Positions 1-6,880 of a stretch of DNA of 64,000 nt are shown here, piece by piece (the first letter of the stretch is position 1; each line of letters begins with the position of its first letter). The stretch comes from Acidobacteriota bacterium (GTDB taxonomy: Bacteria; Acidobacteriota; UBA6911; RPQK01; JACQSY01), in contig JACQSY010000020.1 in assembly GCA_016211085.1 (NCBI GenBank), forward strand, positions 1 through 64,000, read 5' to 3'. Made by a program: the position numbers and the translations under genes. Below the pieces are notes generated by a model that was not told the origin of the DNA, ran no database searches, and worked only from the letters and a program-made list of their open reading frames with translations.

Positions 1-51
1 GAAGCAGGCCAGGGCTTCGTTCGCTCCGCTCACTTCGCCCTGGCCTGCTTC
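1..51. repeat. Long perfect hairpin at the window edge (possible terminator or REP-like element)
   Basis: Bases 1-15 (GAAGCAGGCCAGGGC) are exactly complementary to bases 37-51, leaving a 21-base loop. The stop codon of the Fur-family gene lies inside this loop, so the last codons of that gene are part of the hairpin. A run of three T follows on the plus strand. What follows on the minus strand is outside the window, so I cannot tell a terminator from a dispersed repeat. Confidence 0.6.
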
Positions 52-503
52 TTTGAAAGGTAACTTCTGAGTTCTTTCATACTTCTCTTCCCTAAAACCC
101 GAATCCTCACCAAGGGGGTACGATCTCTATTCCGTTTCCCAGTCTTGGCCAGCACTTTCTGTAGCTCTTCAAGCTCACGGCTGATAAACTCCACTGATTT
201 TCCGCAGCGGGTGCAGATCAAATGGTCGTGATTTGCTCGCCGATACTGCCGCTCAAAACGGGTGCGGCCATCGTCAAAGGTAATTTCGCGCGCCAGGCCG
301 CAAGCAGACAAGAGCTTCAAGGTCCGATAGATGGTGGCCTGTCCAACGGAAGGATCTTCCTGCTTCACCAACCTTGTGACTTCGTCGACGCAAAGGTGTC
401 CTTTGCACTTTAGGAAAACTTCAAGGATCAAGTCGCGTTGGCTTGTCCGGCGTAAGCCTTGTTTTGCCAGCTGCGCATGAAAAACCTTAAGTTCGCTGCG
501 CAT
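30..503 (-). CDS. Fur-family transcriptional regulator with an altered C-terminus
   Basis: This 157-residue protein has the Fur fold: an N-terminal winged helix with a recognition helix around VGQATIYRTLKLL, then a dimerisation domain with the metal-site stretch HDHLICTRCG. Fur proteins bind DNA when loaded with Fe, Zn, Mn or haem and repress metal-uptake or stress genes. I chose the ATG at 503 because family similarity begins there; the open frame continues upstream to 653 as a proline-rich stretch of no family character. The first zinc-type CxxC is present. The second, normally near the C-terminus in a motif like GLCxxC, is replaced by GKRSMK, so the second half of the structural zinc site is missing. 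It is separate from the pilus genes in function. Whether it acts as Fur, PerR or Zur cannot be told. Confidence 0.85.
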   Translation of the reverse strand: MRSELKVFHAQLAKQGLRRTSQRDLILEVFLKCKGHLCVDEVTRLVKQEDPSVGQATIYRTLKLLSACGLAREITFDDGRTRFERQYRRANHDHLICTRCGKSVEFISRELEELQKVLAKTGKRNRDRTPLVRIRVLGKRSMKELRSYLSKKQARAK

Positions 504-635
504 GGAGGGTTCAGTTCCGCTCAAGGTTCCGCTTGAATGGGCGGATTCTGCCACAAAATCACGCCCATTCAAGCACACTGGTTTATCTTTTATCTCGAAA
601 GCGATTGGCAGCGCAAGCGGGAGGGGCAAAGGAGG

Positions 636-668
636 GGGAGCCGGGTGGTGCAAGGGGGACCGGCTCCC
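636..668 (-). terminator. Candidate pilA terminator hairpin
   Basis: GGGAGCCGG at 636-644 pairs perfectly with CCGGCTCCC at 660-668, with a 15-base loop. It lies 25 bases after the pilA stop on the minus strand. Only a short pyrimidine tract (CCTCCTTT) follows instead of a T run, so this may be a weak terminator or an mRNA-stabilising 3' structure. Confidence 0.45.
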
Positions 669-693
669 TGGGCATTTTTAGCGGGTCAGAAAA

Positions 694-1131
694 TTAGGTC
701 TTTCCCAAGGCAGGGCTGGCACTGGTAGGAGCCGCGCCGTCAGTGGTATAACGTATGACAGCCGTTTCGTCGCTATAAAATCCGCGTTTCCCGGTTGTGC
801 CCACTGTCAGCGGTACTGCAACTACAGTAAAACCTGTCGAGCCATTGGCGGTTACCGTAAAAGAATAACCATCCTTTTCGCCGCTTCCCAGAACATTGTC
901 AATTATCCCTGCGTCCTGGAGTTCGGTGAGGGTGCCGTAGCTCCCAGAACCGACTGTCGAAGCGTATGTAATCTCGCCGGTCACCAGATTCCTGACCGAG
1001 CTGATGGCCGAGGCCTCATTAGCAGCCGCGCGCGATTGGATCAGGTTAGGTACCGCAATGGCAGCGATAATCCCGATGATTGCCACCACAATCAACAATT
1101 CAATTAACGAGAAACCTCTGGAGTTTTTCAT
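694..1131 (-). CDS. pilA: Type IV major pilin
   Basis: This 145-residue prepilin has a short leader MKNSRG, cleaved before F by prepilin peptidase PilD, then the invariant hydrophobic helix FSLIELLIVVAIIGIIAAIA with glutamate at mature position 5. The rest is a small globular domain with no close cysteine pair that would form the usual D-loop disulphide. Pilin subunits polymerise into the type IV pilus for adhesion, twitching or DNA uptake. ATG 1131 is chosen because an AGGAGG sits about 9 bases upstream and the leader then has normal length. A sigma-54 promoter precedes it at 1168-1183, and the activator and kinase genes are adjacent, so PilS/PilR control is very likely. Confidence 0.95.
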   Translation of the reverse strand: MKNSRGFSLIELLIVVAIIGIIAAIAVPNLIQSRAAANEASAISSVRNLVTGEITYASTVGSGSYGTLTELQDAGIIDNVLGSGEKDGYSFTVTANGSTGFTVVAVPLTVGTTGKRGFYSDETAVIRYTTDGAAPTSASPALGKT

Positions 1132-1167
1132 GTTTTCCTTTCCTCCTATTAAGTCCCACCCCATAAA

Positions 1168-1183
1168 GGCAACAGGCATGCCA
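1168..1183 (-). promoter_or_regulatory. Sigma-54 (-24/-12) promoter of pilA
   Basis: Read on the minus strand the site is TGGCATGCCTGTTGCC, matching the RpoN consensus TGGCAC-N5-TTGC with correct GG/GC spacing and one change in the -24 block. It lies 37 bases before the pilA start, which puts transcription start near 1157 and leaves room for the AGGAGG ribosome site. Position next to a PilR-type activator gene strongly supports it. Confidence 0.85.
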
Positions 1184-1307
1184 ATCCCAACCAGAAAACC
1201 TCAAAACGTTCTAAGTCTCTGAATAACTTGAACATGGGTGTCTGAACCGCTTCGTGTCCCAAGGCCGTGTCCGAACCAGGCTTGACACTTTTTGACAACT
1301 CGTTGGT

Positions 1308-1356
1308 CAAAATTTGGTAATGTCCTAGGAGTTTGTCAGGACACTACCAAAATTTG
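1308..1356. promoter_or_regulatory. 19-bp inverted repeat between pilA and pilR (candidate activator site)
   Basis: The left arm CAAAATTTGGTAATGTCCT (1308-1326) and right arm AGGACACTACCAAAATTTG (1338-1356) are complementary at 17 of 19 positions, with an 11-base spacer. It lies 125-175 bases upstream of the pilA -24/-12 promoter, the usual distance for an enhancer-type activator site, and just upstream of pilR. The GTCCT/AGGAC and TGTC elements would suit PilR, but that assignment is inference. Confidence 0.6.
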
Positions 1357-1362
1357 CCCATC

Positions 1363-1381
1363 CTTTGATCTATAATCAAAG
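1363..1381 (+). promoter_or_regulatory. Possible -10 region and short inverted repeat before pilR
   Basis: CTTTGAT (1363-1369) and ATCAAAG (1375-1381) flank TATAAT (1371-1376), a perfect -10 hexamer about 25 bases before the pilR start. No good -35 hexamer is found at normal spacing, so the promoter may depend on an activator or lie elsewhere. Confidence 0.35.
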
Positions 1382-1399
1382 GCTCTATTCGCCGCCGCT

Positions 1400-2785
1400 A
1401 TGCCGATGGAACACATTCTAATAGTCGATGATGAGCCAAGCATGTTGGAGTTCATCGAGTACATGCTCCGCAAAGATGGTTACGAGATCACCAAGACCCA
1501 TGAAGGACGGGAAGCTTTGGAGTTGATCCAGGCCGGATGTAATTATGACCTGGTAATTTCCGACTTGAGAATGCCCGATCTGGACGGTCTGGAGCTCTTA
1601 AAAGCCGCCCGGAAAGGGGAGGGAGATATTCCTTTCATTTACGTCACGGCATATGCGACTTCCGAAACGGCAATAGAGGCCCTGAAGCTGGGGGCCTTTG
1701 ACTACGTGACAAAGCCTTTCCAAGTCGAGGAGTTTCGTAACCTGGTCAAGAACGCCTTGATGGCGCACAGTTTAAAGCGCAAGGTAAAGGTCCTGGAAAG
1801 TGAACGAATCCAGGACAATCAGCTCATTGGAATCTCGCCCTTGATGCTGGAGATTTATAAGCTGATTGGAACGATTGCACCCACGGACAGCACGGTCCTG
1901 ATATCCGGCGAGAGCGGTACGGGAAAGGAATTGGTGGCACGTGCCATTCACGATGCCGGCCATCGTCGTCAGGGGCCCTTCATATCGCTTAATTGCGGAG
2001 CCTTCCCGGAGACGCTGCTGGAGAGCGAACTTTTTGGCTATATGAAGGGATCGTTTACTGGAGCAGTCAATGACAAGAAGGGACTGTTTCAAATGGCGGT
2101 GGGGGGTACTCTTTTTTTGGACGAAGTGGGCGAGATGAGCCCAGCCGTACAGGTCAAGCTGCTCCGAGCTCTTCAGGAAAAGAAAATACGACGGATTGGC
2201 GGGACGGAAGAGATCGCCATTGATGCCCGCGTGATTGCTGCTACCAATCGGAACCTGGAGCAGGAAATCGAAAACGGGAACTTCAGAGAGGATCTTTATT
2301 ATCGTTTGGCGGTAATTCCCATTCGTATCCCACCCTTGCGTGAACGCAAGAGCGACGTGGTGACTCTGGTGCGACATTTTATTAACAAGTACAACCAGAG
2401 GCTTCACCGGGAAATTCGTGGGATAACGGAGGCGGCCCTGTCATGCCTGGAGCAATACCACTGGCCGGGAAATGTGCGTGAGTTGGAGAATGTGGTTGAG
2501 CGCGCGATGACGTTGGAGAGCACCGATTTTATCCAGGTGGATCGTCTGCCGGAAAACGTGCGGCGGAAGGCTGGCGCGCGCGACAACAGCATTCCTTTAT
2601 TCTCGCTGAGGGAGGGTTTGGATTTGGAAGCGTACCTTCAGAAAACGGAGCGCCAGTTGATTGAGCGCGCTTTAGAGCTCGCGCAGGGCAATCAGACGCG
2701 TGCGGCGGAGATTTTGAAGTTGAGTTATCGCTCGTTGCGCCACCGGATGAAAACGTTGAATATCCATAAGCCGCCCTCTTCCTAA
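1400..2785 (+). CDS. pilR: Sigma-54-dependent response regulator, pilin activator PilR
   Basis: 461 residues in three parts. The receiver domain (about 5-120) carries phospho-acceptor D55 in ISDLRMPD. The AAA+ domain (about 140-380) has Walker A GESGTGKE at 170-177, the sigma-54 contact loop GSFTGA at 217-222 (serine in place of the usual alanine) and Walker B LFLDEVGE. The C-terminus ends in a Fis-type helix-turn-helix. It would be phosphorylated by PilS and drive pilA from the adjacent -24/-12 promoter. The start is ATG 1400, or ATG 1406 two codons in; both keep the receiver intact. The gene diverges from pilA and its last 4 bases overlap the convergent pilS. In described pil clusters pilR usually follows pilS on the same strand. 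Confidence 0.93.
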   Translation: MPMEHILIVDDEPSMLEFIEYMLRKDGYEITKTHEGREALELIQAGCNYDLVISDLRMPDLDGLELLKAARKGEGDIPFIYVTAYATSETAIEALKLGAFDYVTKPFQVEEFRNLVKNALMAHSLKRKVKVLESERIQDNQLIGISPLMLEIYKLIGTIAPTDSTVLISGESGTGKELVARAIHDAGHRRQGPFISLNCGAFPETLLESELFGYMKGSFTGAVNDKKGLFQMAVGGTLFLDEVGEMSPAVQVKLLRALQEKKIRRIGGTEEIAIDARVIAATNRNLEQEIENGNFREDLYYRLAVIPIRIPPLRERKSDVVTLVRHFINKYNQRLHREIRGITEAALSCLEQYHWPGNVRELENVVERAMTLESTDFIQVDRLPENVRRKAGARDNSIPLFSLREGLDLEAYLQKTERQLIERALELAQGNQTRAAEILKLSYRSLRHRMKTLNIHKPPSS

Positions 2786-4422
2786 TGGGCGTGAAAATGT
2801 GTTTCCGCCGGTTTCAGTTCTGAGGATGGAAGCGAGATCTCGATCGATGTGCCCTGGCCGGGACAGCTCTGGACGTCAATTCTCCCTTTGTGCTGCCTTA
2901 TGATCTGGTGCACGATGGCCATTCCCAGTCCTACTCCTTTTTTGAATCCGCTATGAAAAGGCTGGGCCAGTTTTTTCTGCTGTTCTGCGCTCATTCCCAT
3001 CCCTTCATCCCGGAAGCTCATCAGCGCATGGTTCGATCGGCTGCACAGCTCGATTGAGAGCTTGCCACCATTGGGCATGGCGCGAAGACTGTTTTGCAGG
3101 AGGTTCCACACAACCTGACGGAGCTGGTCAGCATTCCCGATACAGGAAACGCCTTCAGGCGGGGCCTGGATACCGATCGTGTGGTGGTCCTTGAAATCGG
3201 GATTGTTACGGAACAGAGCTACGGTTTCCTGTACCAGCTGCGGAAGGTTTACGGGCTCGACGCAGAGCGGCTGATTACCGGCCGCACCCACCAGGAAATT
3301 TTCGATGATTTTATTCAAGCGAGCCGATTCATTGAGTGCGATGTCCAGGAGGCGCGCTTGGTCTGCACTCAGCCGAAGTTCCGATTTCAGAAGTTGGATA
3401 CTCCCGGAAATTGAGCCAAGGGGGTTGCGGATTTCGTGCGCCAGCGAAGCGGTCATTTGCCCTATCGCCGCCATCTTATCGCGGAGCTGGATCTCCTCTT
3501 CGAGTTGCTTGATTTCGGTGAGATCCTGGAAAGAGAGGACGTAACCGATGGTGTCGCCGACGGTGGAAAGCAACGGGGAGCAGCTCATCCCCAGAAAGAT
3601 GGAGCGTGCGTCTCGTGTTTTGAGCCAGCACTCCAAACGCAGCGCTCGGGACGAGGAGAGGAAGTCGCTGTTCAGAATTCGATGCAGAACGGGTTCCGGA
3701 AAAATAAACGACAATTTCTCGAGTTTCAGGTGTTCTTCCGAATGTCCCAGAATTTCCTGAGCGGCCCGGTTGAGAGAAGTGATGCGCCCGCTCAAATCGA
3801 GAGTGATCAAACCACTGCGGATGCTGTTCACTATGTTCTCGTGAAGAACTGTAAGGGCGGCAAGAGATCCCTGAGTAGCGCCCAGTTCAGTGCGCGCCCG
3901 CTGCAGCCTTTCGGAAAGGTAGATTCCAAGCAAGGCAACGGCCACGAATCCCAGCGCTGTCAGCAGGAGTCGGTAGATCACCTGCCGGTAGGAGATATTC
4001 TCATTGTCGGTCGGCAGGAAGTTCCAATAACCCAGATGAACGATGATGGCGCAAGCGGCAATGCTCAGCAGCACGGTGAGGATGGCACCGGCGCGGTCCC
4101 GCATCAGGCTGCCGTACACAATCAACAAGAGATAGAGGGGAATATACAGACTATCGATTCCTCCTGAAAAGGCTACCAGCAGGGAGATCAAGAGCAAGTC
4201 AGCATAAAACTGCAGGTAGTACAGCAGGTCAAATTTGAGGCTGCATTTCCAAAGCAGCAGGTAAATGGCCGAAAGAACGTAGGCAGCCAGAAAAAAAGGT
4301 TGTAGGCGGAGAGGCGACGCCATCTGTTCAGTGGCACGCAAAACCGTAGCAGCAAAGAGCAACGTGACCAATGCCAGCCGAACCGTAATCAGAAAAAGCA
4401 GCCTTTGCTTAATGTCCTCCAC
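2782..4422 (-). CDS. pilS: Membrane sensor histidine kinase PilS
   Basis: 546 residues. The N-terminal ~180 residues hold about six hydrophobic membrane segments, followed by a short coiled linker, a PAS domain (about 195-310), a HisKA dimerisation helix with phospho-acceptor H329 in SLAHEIRNPLG, and a C-terminal ATPase domain with N-box NLLQNSLRAMPNGG and G-box GVGLGMAIV. This is the PilS architecture: it senses pilin state in the inner membrane and phosphorylates PilR. It follows pilC by 2 bases, so it is the last gene of the pilB-pilT-pilC-pilS operon, and it ends tail to tail with pilR with a 4-base overlap. Confidence 0.92.
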   Translation of the reverse strand: MEDIKQRLLFLITVRLALVTLLFAATVLRATEQMASPLRLQPFFLAAYVLSAIYLLLWKCSLKFDLLYYLQFYADLLLISLLVAFSGGIDSLYIPLYLLLIVYGSLMRDRAGAILTVLLSIAACAIIVHLGYWNFLPTDNENISYRQVIYRLLLTALGFVAVALLGIYLSERLQRARTELGATQGSLAALTVLHENIVNSIRSGLITLDLSGRITSLNRAAQEILGHSEEHLKLEKLSFIFPEPVLHRILNSDFLSSSRALRLECWLKTRDARSIFLGMSCSPLLSTVGDTIGYVLSFQDLTEIKQLEEEIQLRDKMAAIGQMTASLAHEIRNPLGSISGSIQLLKSELRLSADQARLLDIALNESARLNKIIENFLVGAAGNQPLCVEPVNLPQLVQETVALFRNNPDFKDHHTIGIQAPPEGVSCIGNADQLRQVVWNLLQNSLRAMPNGGKLSIELCSRSNHALMSFRDEGMGMSAEQQKKLAQPFHSGFKKGVGLGMAIVHQIIRQHKGRIDVQSCPGQGTSIEISLPSSELKPAETHFHAH

Positions 4423-4424
4423 GG

Positions 4425-5642
4425 CTATTGTGATGAAAGTATATTGATGAGGCTGAAGATGGGGAGATACATGGAGATCACGATGCCTCCAATCACCACA
4501 CCTAAGAAGACGATCATCAGGGGTTCCAGGAGGGTGAGAAAATTAGCGATTGCCGCATCGGCTTCTTCCTCATAGTAGTCGGCGAGCTTTTGCAGCATCT
4601 GATCCAGCTCTCCCGTCTGTTCACCAACGGAGATCATCTGTGTGACCATGGGCGGAAACAGTTCCAGCTTTTTTAAGGGCTCTACCAGCGTCTTTCCCTC
4701 TTCCACCTCTTTACGAACGCGCAGCAGGGCATTTTGGATGACCAGATTGCCGGCGGTGCGAGCGGTAATGTCCAGCCCTTCCAGGATGGCAATGCCGCTG
4801 CTGAGGAGTGTAGCCAACGTGCGAGAGAACCGAGCAATAGCTATCTTCCGAATGACGTTTCCCAGTAAAGGAATGGCCAGGATGATGCGGTCTACCATAA
4901 GCCTGCCCGGCTCGGTCTTGTAGTAGTAGCGAAAACCAACAATGGCGAGGAGCATCAACCCGACCGCCGGAAGGGTGAATTGAGCCAGCAATGAGCTGGC
5001 CAGGATGACGATGCGGGTGGGAAGGGGAAGCGGCGCTCCCAATCCCTCGAAGAGTGTGGCAAAAATTGGAATAACCCAAATCAAGATGACCAAGACGATG
5101 ATGATCGCGACCACCACTACCACCGAAGGATAGATGGAAGCGGAGATGACGGCTCGTTTCAGCTTCACTATCTTTTCAACAAAAATCGACAGTCGCTGCA
5201 GAATCACATCCAGGATGCCCCCGGTCTCTCCGGCAGCCACCATGTTCACAAAGAGCGTGTCAAAGATCTTGGGATGTTTACGCATGGCGTCCGCCAGCAT
5301 GGCGCCGCCTTCAACATCCTGACGAACCTGGTGGAGGACGTTTTGGAAAAGGCGATTCTCCTGCTGGTCGGCCATGATGTCGAGGCACTGGACCAGAGGC
5401 AGGCCTGCGTCCAGCATCACTGAAAACTGGCGTGTGAAAAGAGCCAGCTCTTTTCCGGAAACCCTTCCGCCGAGCCGGGGCAGTGAAAACTCCTTTCCCT
5501 TCTCAACGATGCTGATGGGCATGATTCGCTCGTTGCGCAGGCTTATCGCCAGTAGCTGCTTGTTCTGCGCCACGCGCTCTCCCGAGATCACCAGACCTGT
5601 GTCATGTCGCCTTCCTCTAAATTGATAGACCGGCATAGCCAC
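4425..5642 (-). CDS. pilC: Type IV pilus inner-membrane platform protein PilC
   Basis: 405 residues, normal for PilC/GspF. Two homologous cytoplasmic T2SSF domains (about 70-190 and 270-395) are separated by membrane helices, seen as long aliphatic stretches near 170-190, 215-240 and 370-395. PilC anchors the PilB and PilT motors and links them to the growing pilus. Typical family signatures are visible, such as FTRQFSVMLDAGLPL in the first repeat and MTQMISVGEQTGELD in the second. It sits between pilT (77 bases upstream) and pilS (2 bases downstream), consistent with one transcript. Confidence 0.95.
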   Translation of the reverse strand: MAMPVYQFRGRRHDTGLVISGERVAQNKQLLAISLRNERIMPISIVEKGKEFSLPRLGGRVSGKELALFTRQFSVMLDAGLPLVQCLDIMADQQENRLFQNVLHQVRQDVEGGAMLADAMRKHPKIFDTLFVNMVAAGETGGILDVILQRLSIFVEKIVKLKRAVISASIYPSVVVVVAIIIVLVILIWVIPIFATLFEGLGAPLPLPTRIVILASSLLAQFTLPAVGLMLLAIVGFRYYYKTEPGRLMVDRIILAIPLLGNVIRKIAIARFSRTLATLLSSGIAILEGLDITARTAGNLVIQNALLRVRKEVEEGKTLVEPLKKLELFPPMVTQMISVGEQTGELDQMLQKLADYYEEEADAAIANFLTLLEPLMIVFLGVVIGGIVISMYLPIFSLINILSSQ

Positions 5643-5719
5643 TCCCCAGTTGAAGTTTCAGATTTCGCATACACTCTTGGTGCTATAACGCACGCGGTAC
5701 GCGAACCGCGAACTTCAAA

Positions 5720-6829
5720 CTAGCGTGCCGAAGCCCTGCTCTCCATGCGGGCTCCGCTGCGTTTCAGCATTTCCAGCAGCTCGTCGGTATTGGGCGAGCG
5801 GCTGAGACATTCTTCATAAGTGATCTTACGTTCCAGATACAGGTTCACCAGACTCTGGTTCATGGTCTGCATCCCGAACTTCTCCTGACCGGTTTGCATG
5901 GCGGAGTAGATCTGGTGGATCTTGTTCTCACGAATAAGATTTCTGATTGCGGGATTGGGAATGAGTACTTCGGCGGCCAGAACCCGGCCCGAACCGTCGG
6001 CACGCGGGATGAGCATCTGACACATGATTCCTTCGAGCACCAGCGAAAGTTGAGCCCGGATTTGCTGCTGCTGGTCGGAGGGAAACATGTCGATGATTCT
6101 GTTGATGGTTGAAAAAGCCGAGTTGGTGTGAAGGGTTGCGAAGGTCAGGTGTCCGGTCTCGGCGATTCTGAGAGCCGATTCCACGGTTTCCAGATCGCGC
6201 ATTTCTCCGATCAGCACAACGTCAGGATCTTCGCGCAGCGCGACGCGCAATGCCGCCGCGAAGGAGCGGGTGTCGCTGTGTACTTCGCGCTGGTTGATCA
6301 AACATGACTTGTGTTCGTGGAGGAATTCGATTGGATCTTCGATGGTAATAATGTGTTCGTGGCGCTCACGATTAATTTTATCAATCATTGCCGCAAGGGT
6401 CGTGGACTTCCCGCTTCCAGTGGGCCCGGTCACCAGGACCAGCCCTCGGGGTTTGTCGCATATTTTGGCCATGACTGAAGGGACGTTGAGTTCTTCGAAT
6501 CCTCTGATCTCGTAAGGTATAAGTCGGAAAGCCGCAGCAACAGCCCCGCGTTGAGTAAAAACATTGACTCGAAATCGCGCCAGTCCCTTGATGCCGAAAC
6601 TGAAATCAACTTCGAAGGCTTCCTCAAAGCGAAATTTCTGTTCATCGGTCATCACGCTGTAGGCAAGCTTTTTGGTATCGGCTGGAGCGAGATTAGGATG
6701 GGGCAACGGGATGACCCGTCCGTGGACACGAACTCGCGGTGGGGAGTTGGCCGTGATATGAAGATCACTCGCATTCATCTCCACCATGGCTTTCAGAAGC
6801 TCGGGAAGCGTCTGGATTGCAGTTTCCAT
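5720..6829 (-). CDS. pilT: Pilus retraction ATPase PilT
   Basis: 369 residues, typical of PilT. It starts with the PilT-type N-terminal domain (ELLKAMVEMNASDLHIT), followed by the secretion-ATPase core with Walker A GPTGSGKST at 135-143, the Asp box after it (ITIEDPIEFLH), Walker B DVVLIGEMRD near 205-215 and the His box (AETGHLTFATLHTNSA). The motor depolymerises the pilus by returning pilin to the inner membrane, powering twitching. It lacks the MshEN N-domain and the tetracysteine zinc motif of the PilB next door, which separates the two assignments. It lies between pilB (51 bases upstream) and pilC. Confidence 0.95.
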   Translation of the reverse strand: METAIQTLPELLKAMVEMNASDLHITANSPPRVRVHGRVIPLPHPNLAPADTKKLAYSVMTDEQKFRFEEAFEVDFSFGIKGLARFRVNVFTQRGAVAAAFRLIPYEIRGFEELNVPSVMAKICDKPRGLVLVTGPTGSGKSTTLAAMIDKINRERHEHIITIEDPIEFLHEHKSCLINQREVHSDTRSFAAALRVALREDPDVVLIGEMRDLETVESALRIAETGHLTFATLHTNSAFSTINRIIDMFPSDQQQQIRAQLSLVLEGIMCQMLIPRADGSGRVLAAEVLIPNPAIRNLIRENKIHQIYSAMQTGQEKFGMQTMNQSLVNLYLERKITYEECLSRSPNTDELLEMLKRSGARMESRASAR

Positions 6830-6880
6830 TGTGCTGATTCTAGGCAGTTAAGGTGAGTTTCAGGGTGACCGGAGTCACAT

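Noticed and set aside
30-165. Frameshift as the cause of the odd Fur C-terminus
   Set aside because: Other frames give early stops, while the called frame keeps weak family similarity (VRIRVLG) through the changed motif.
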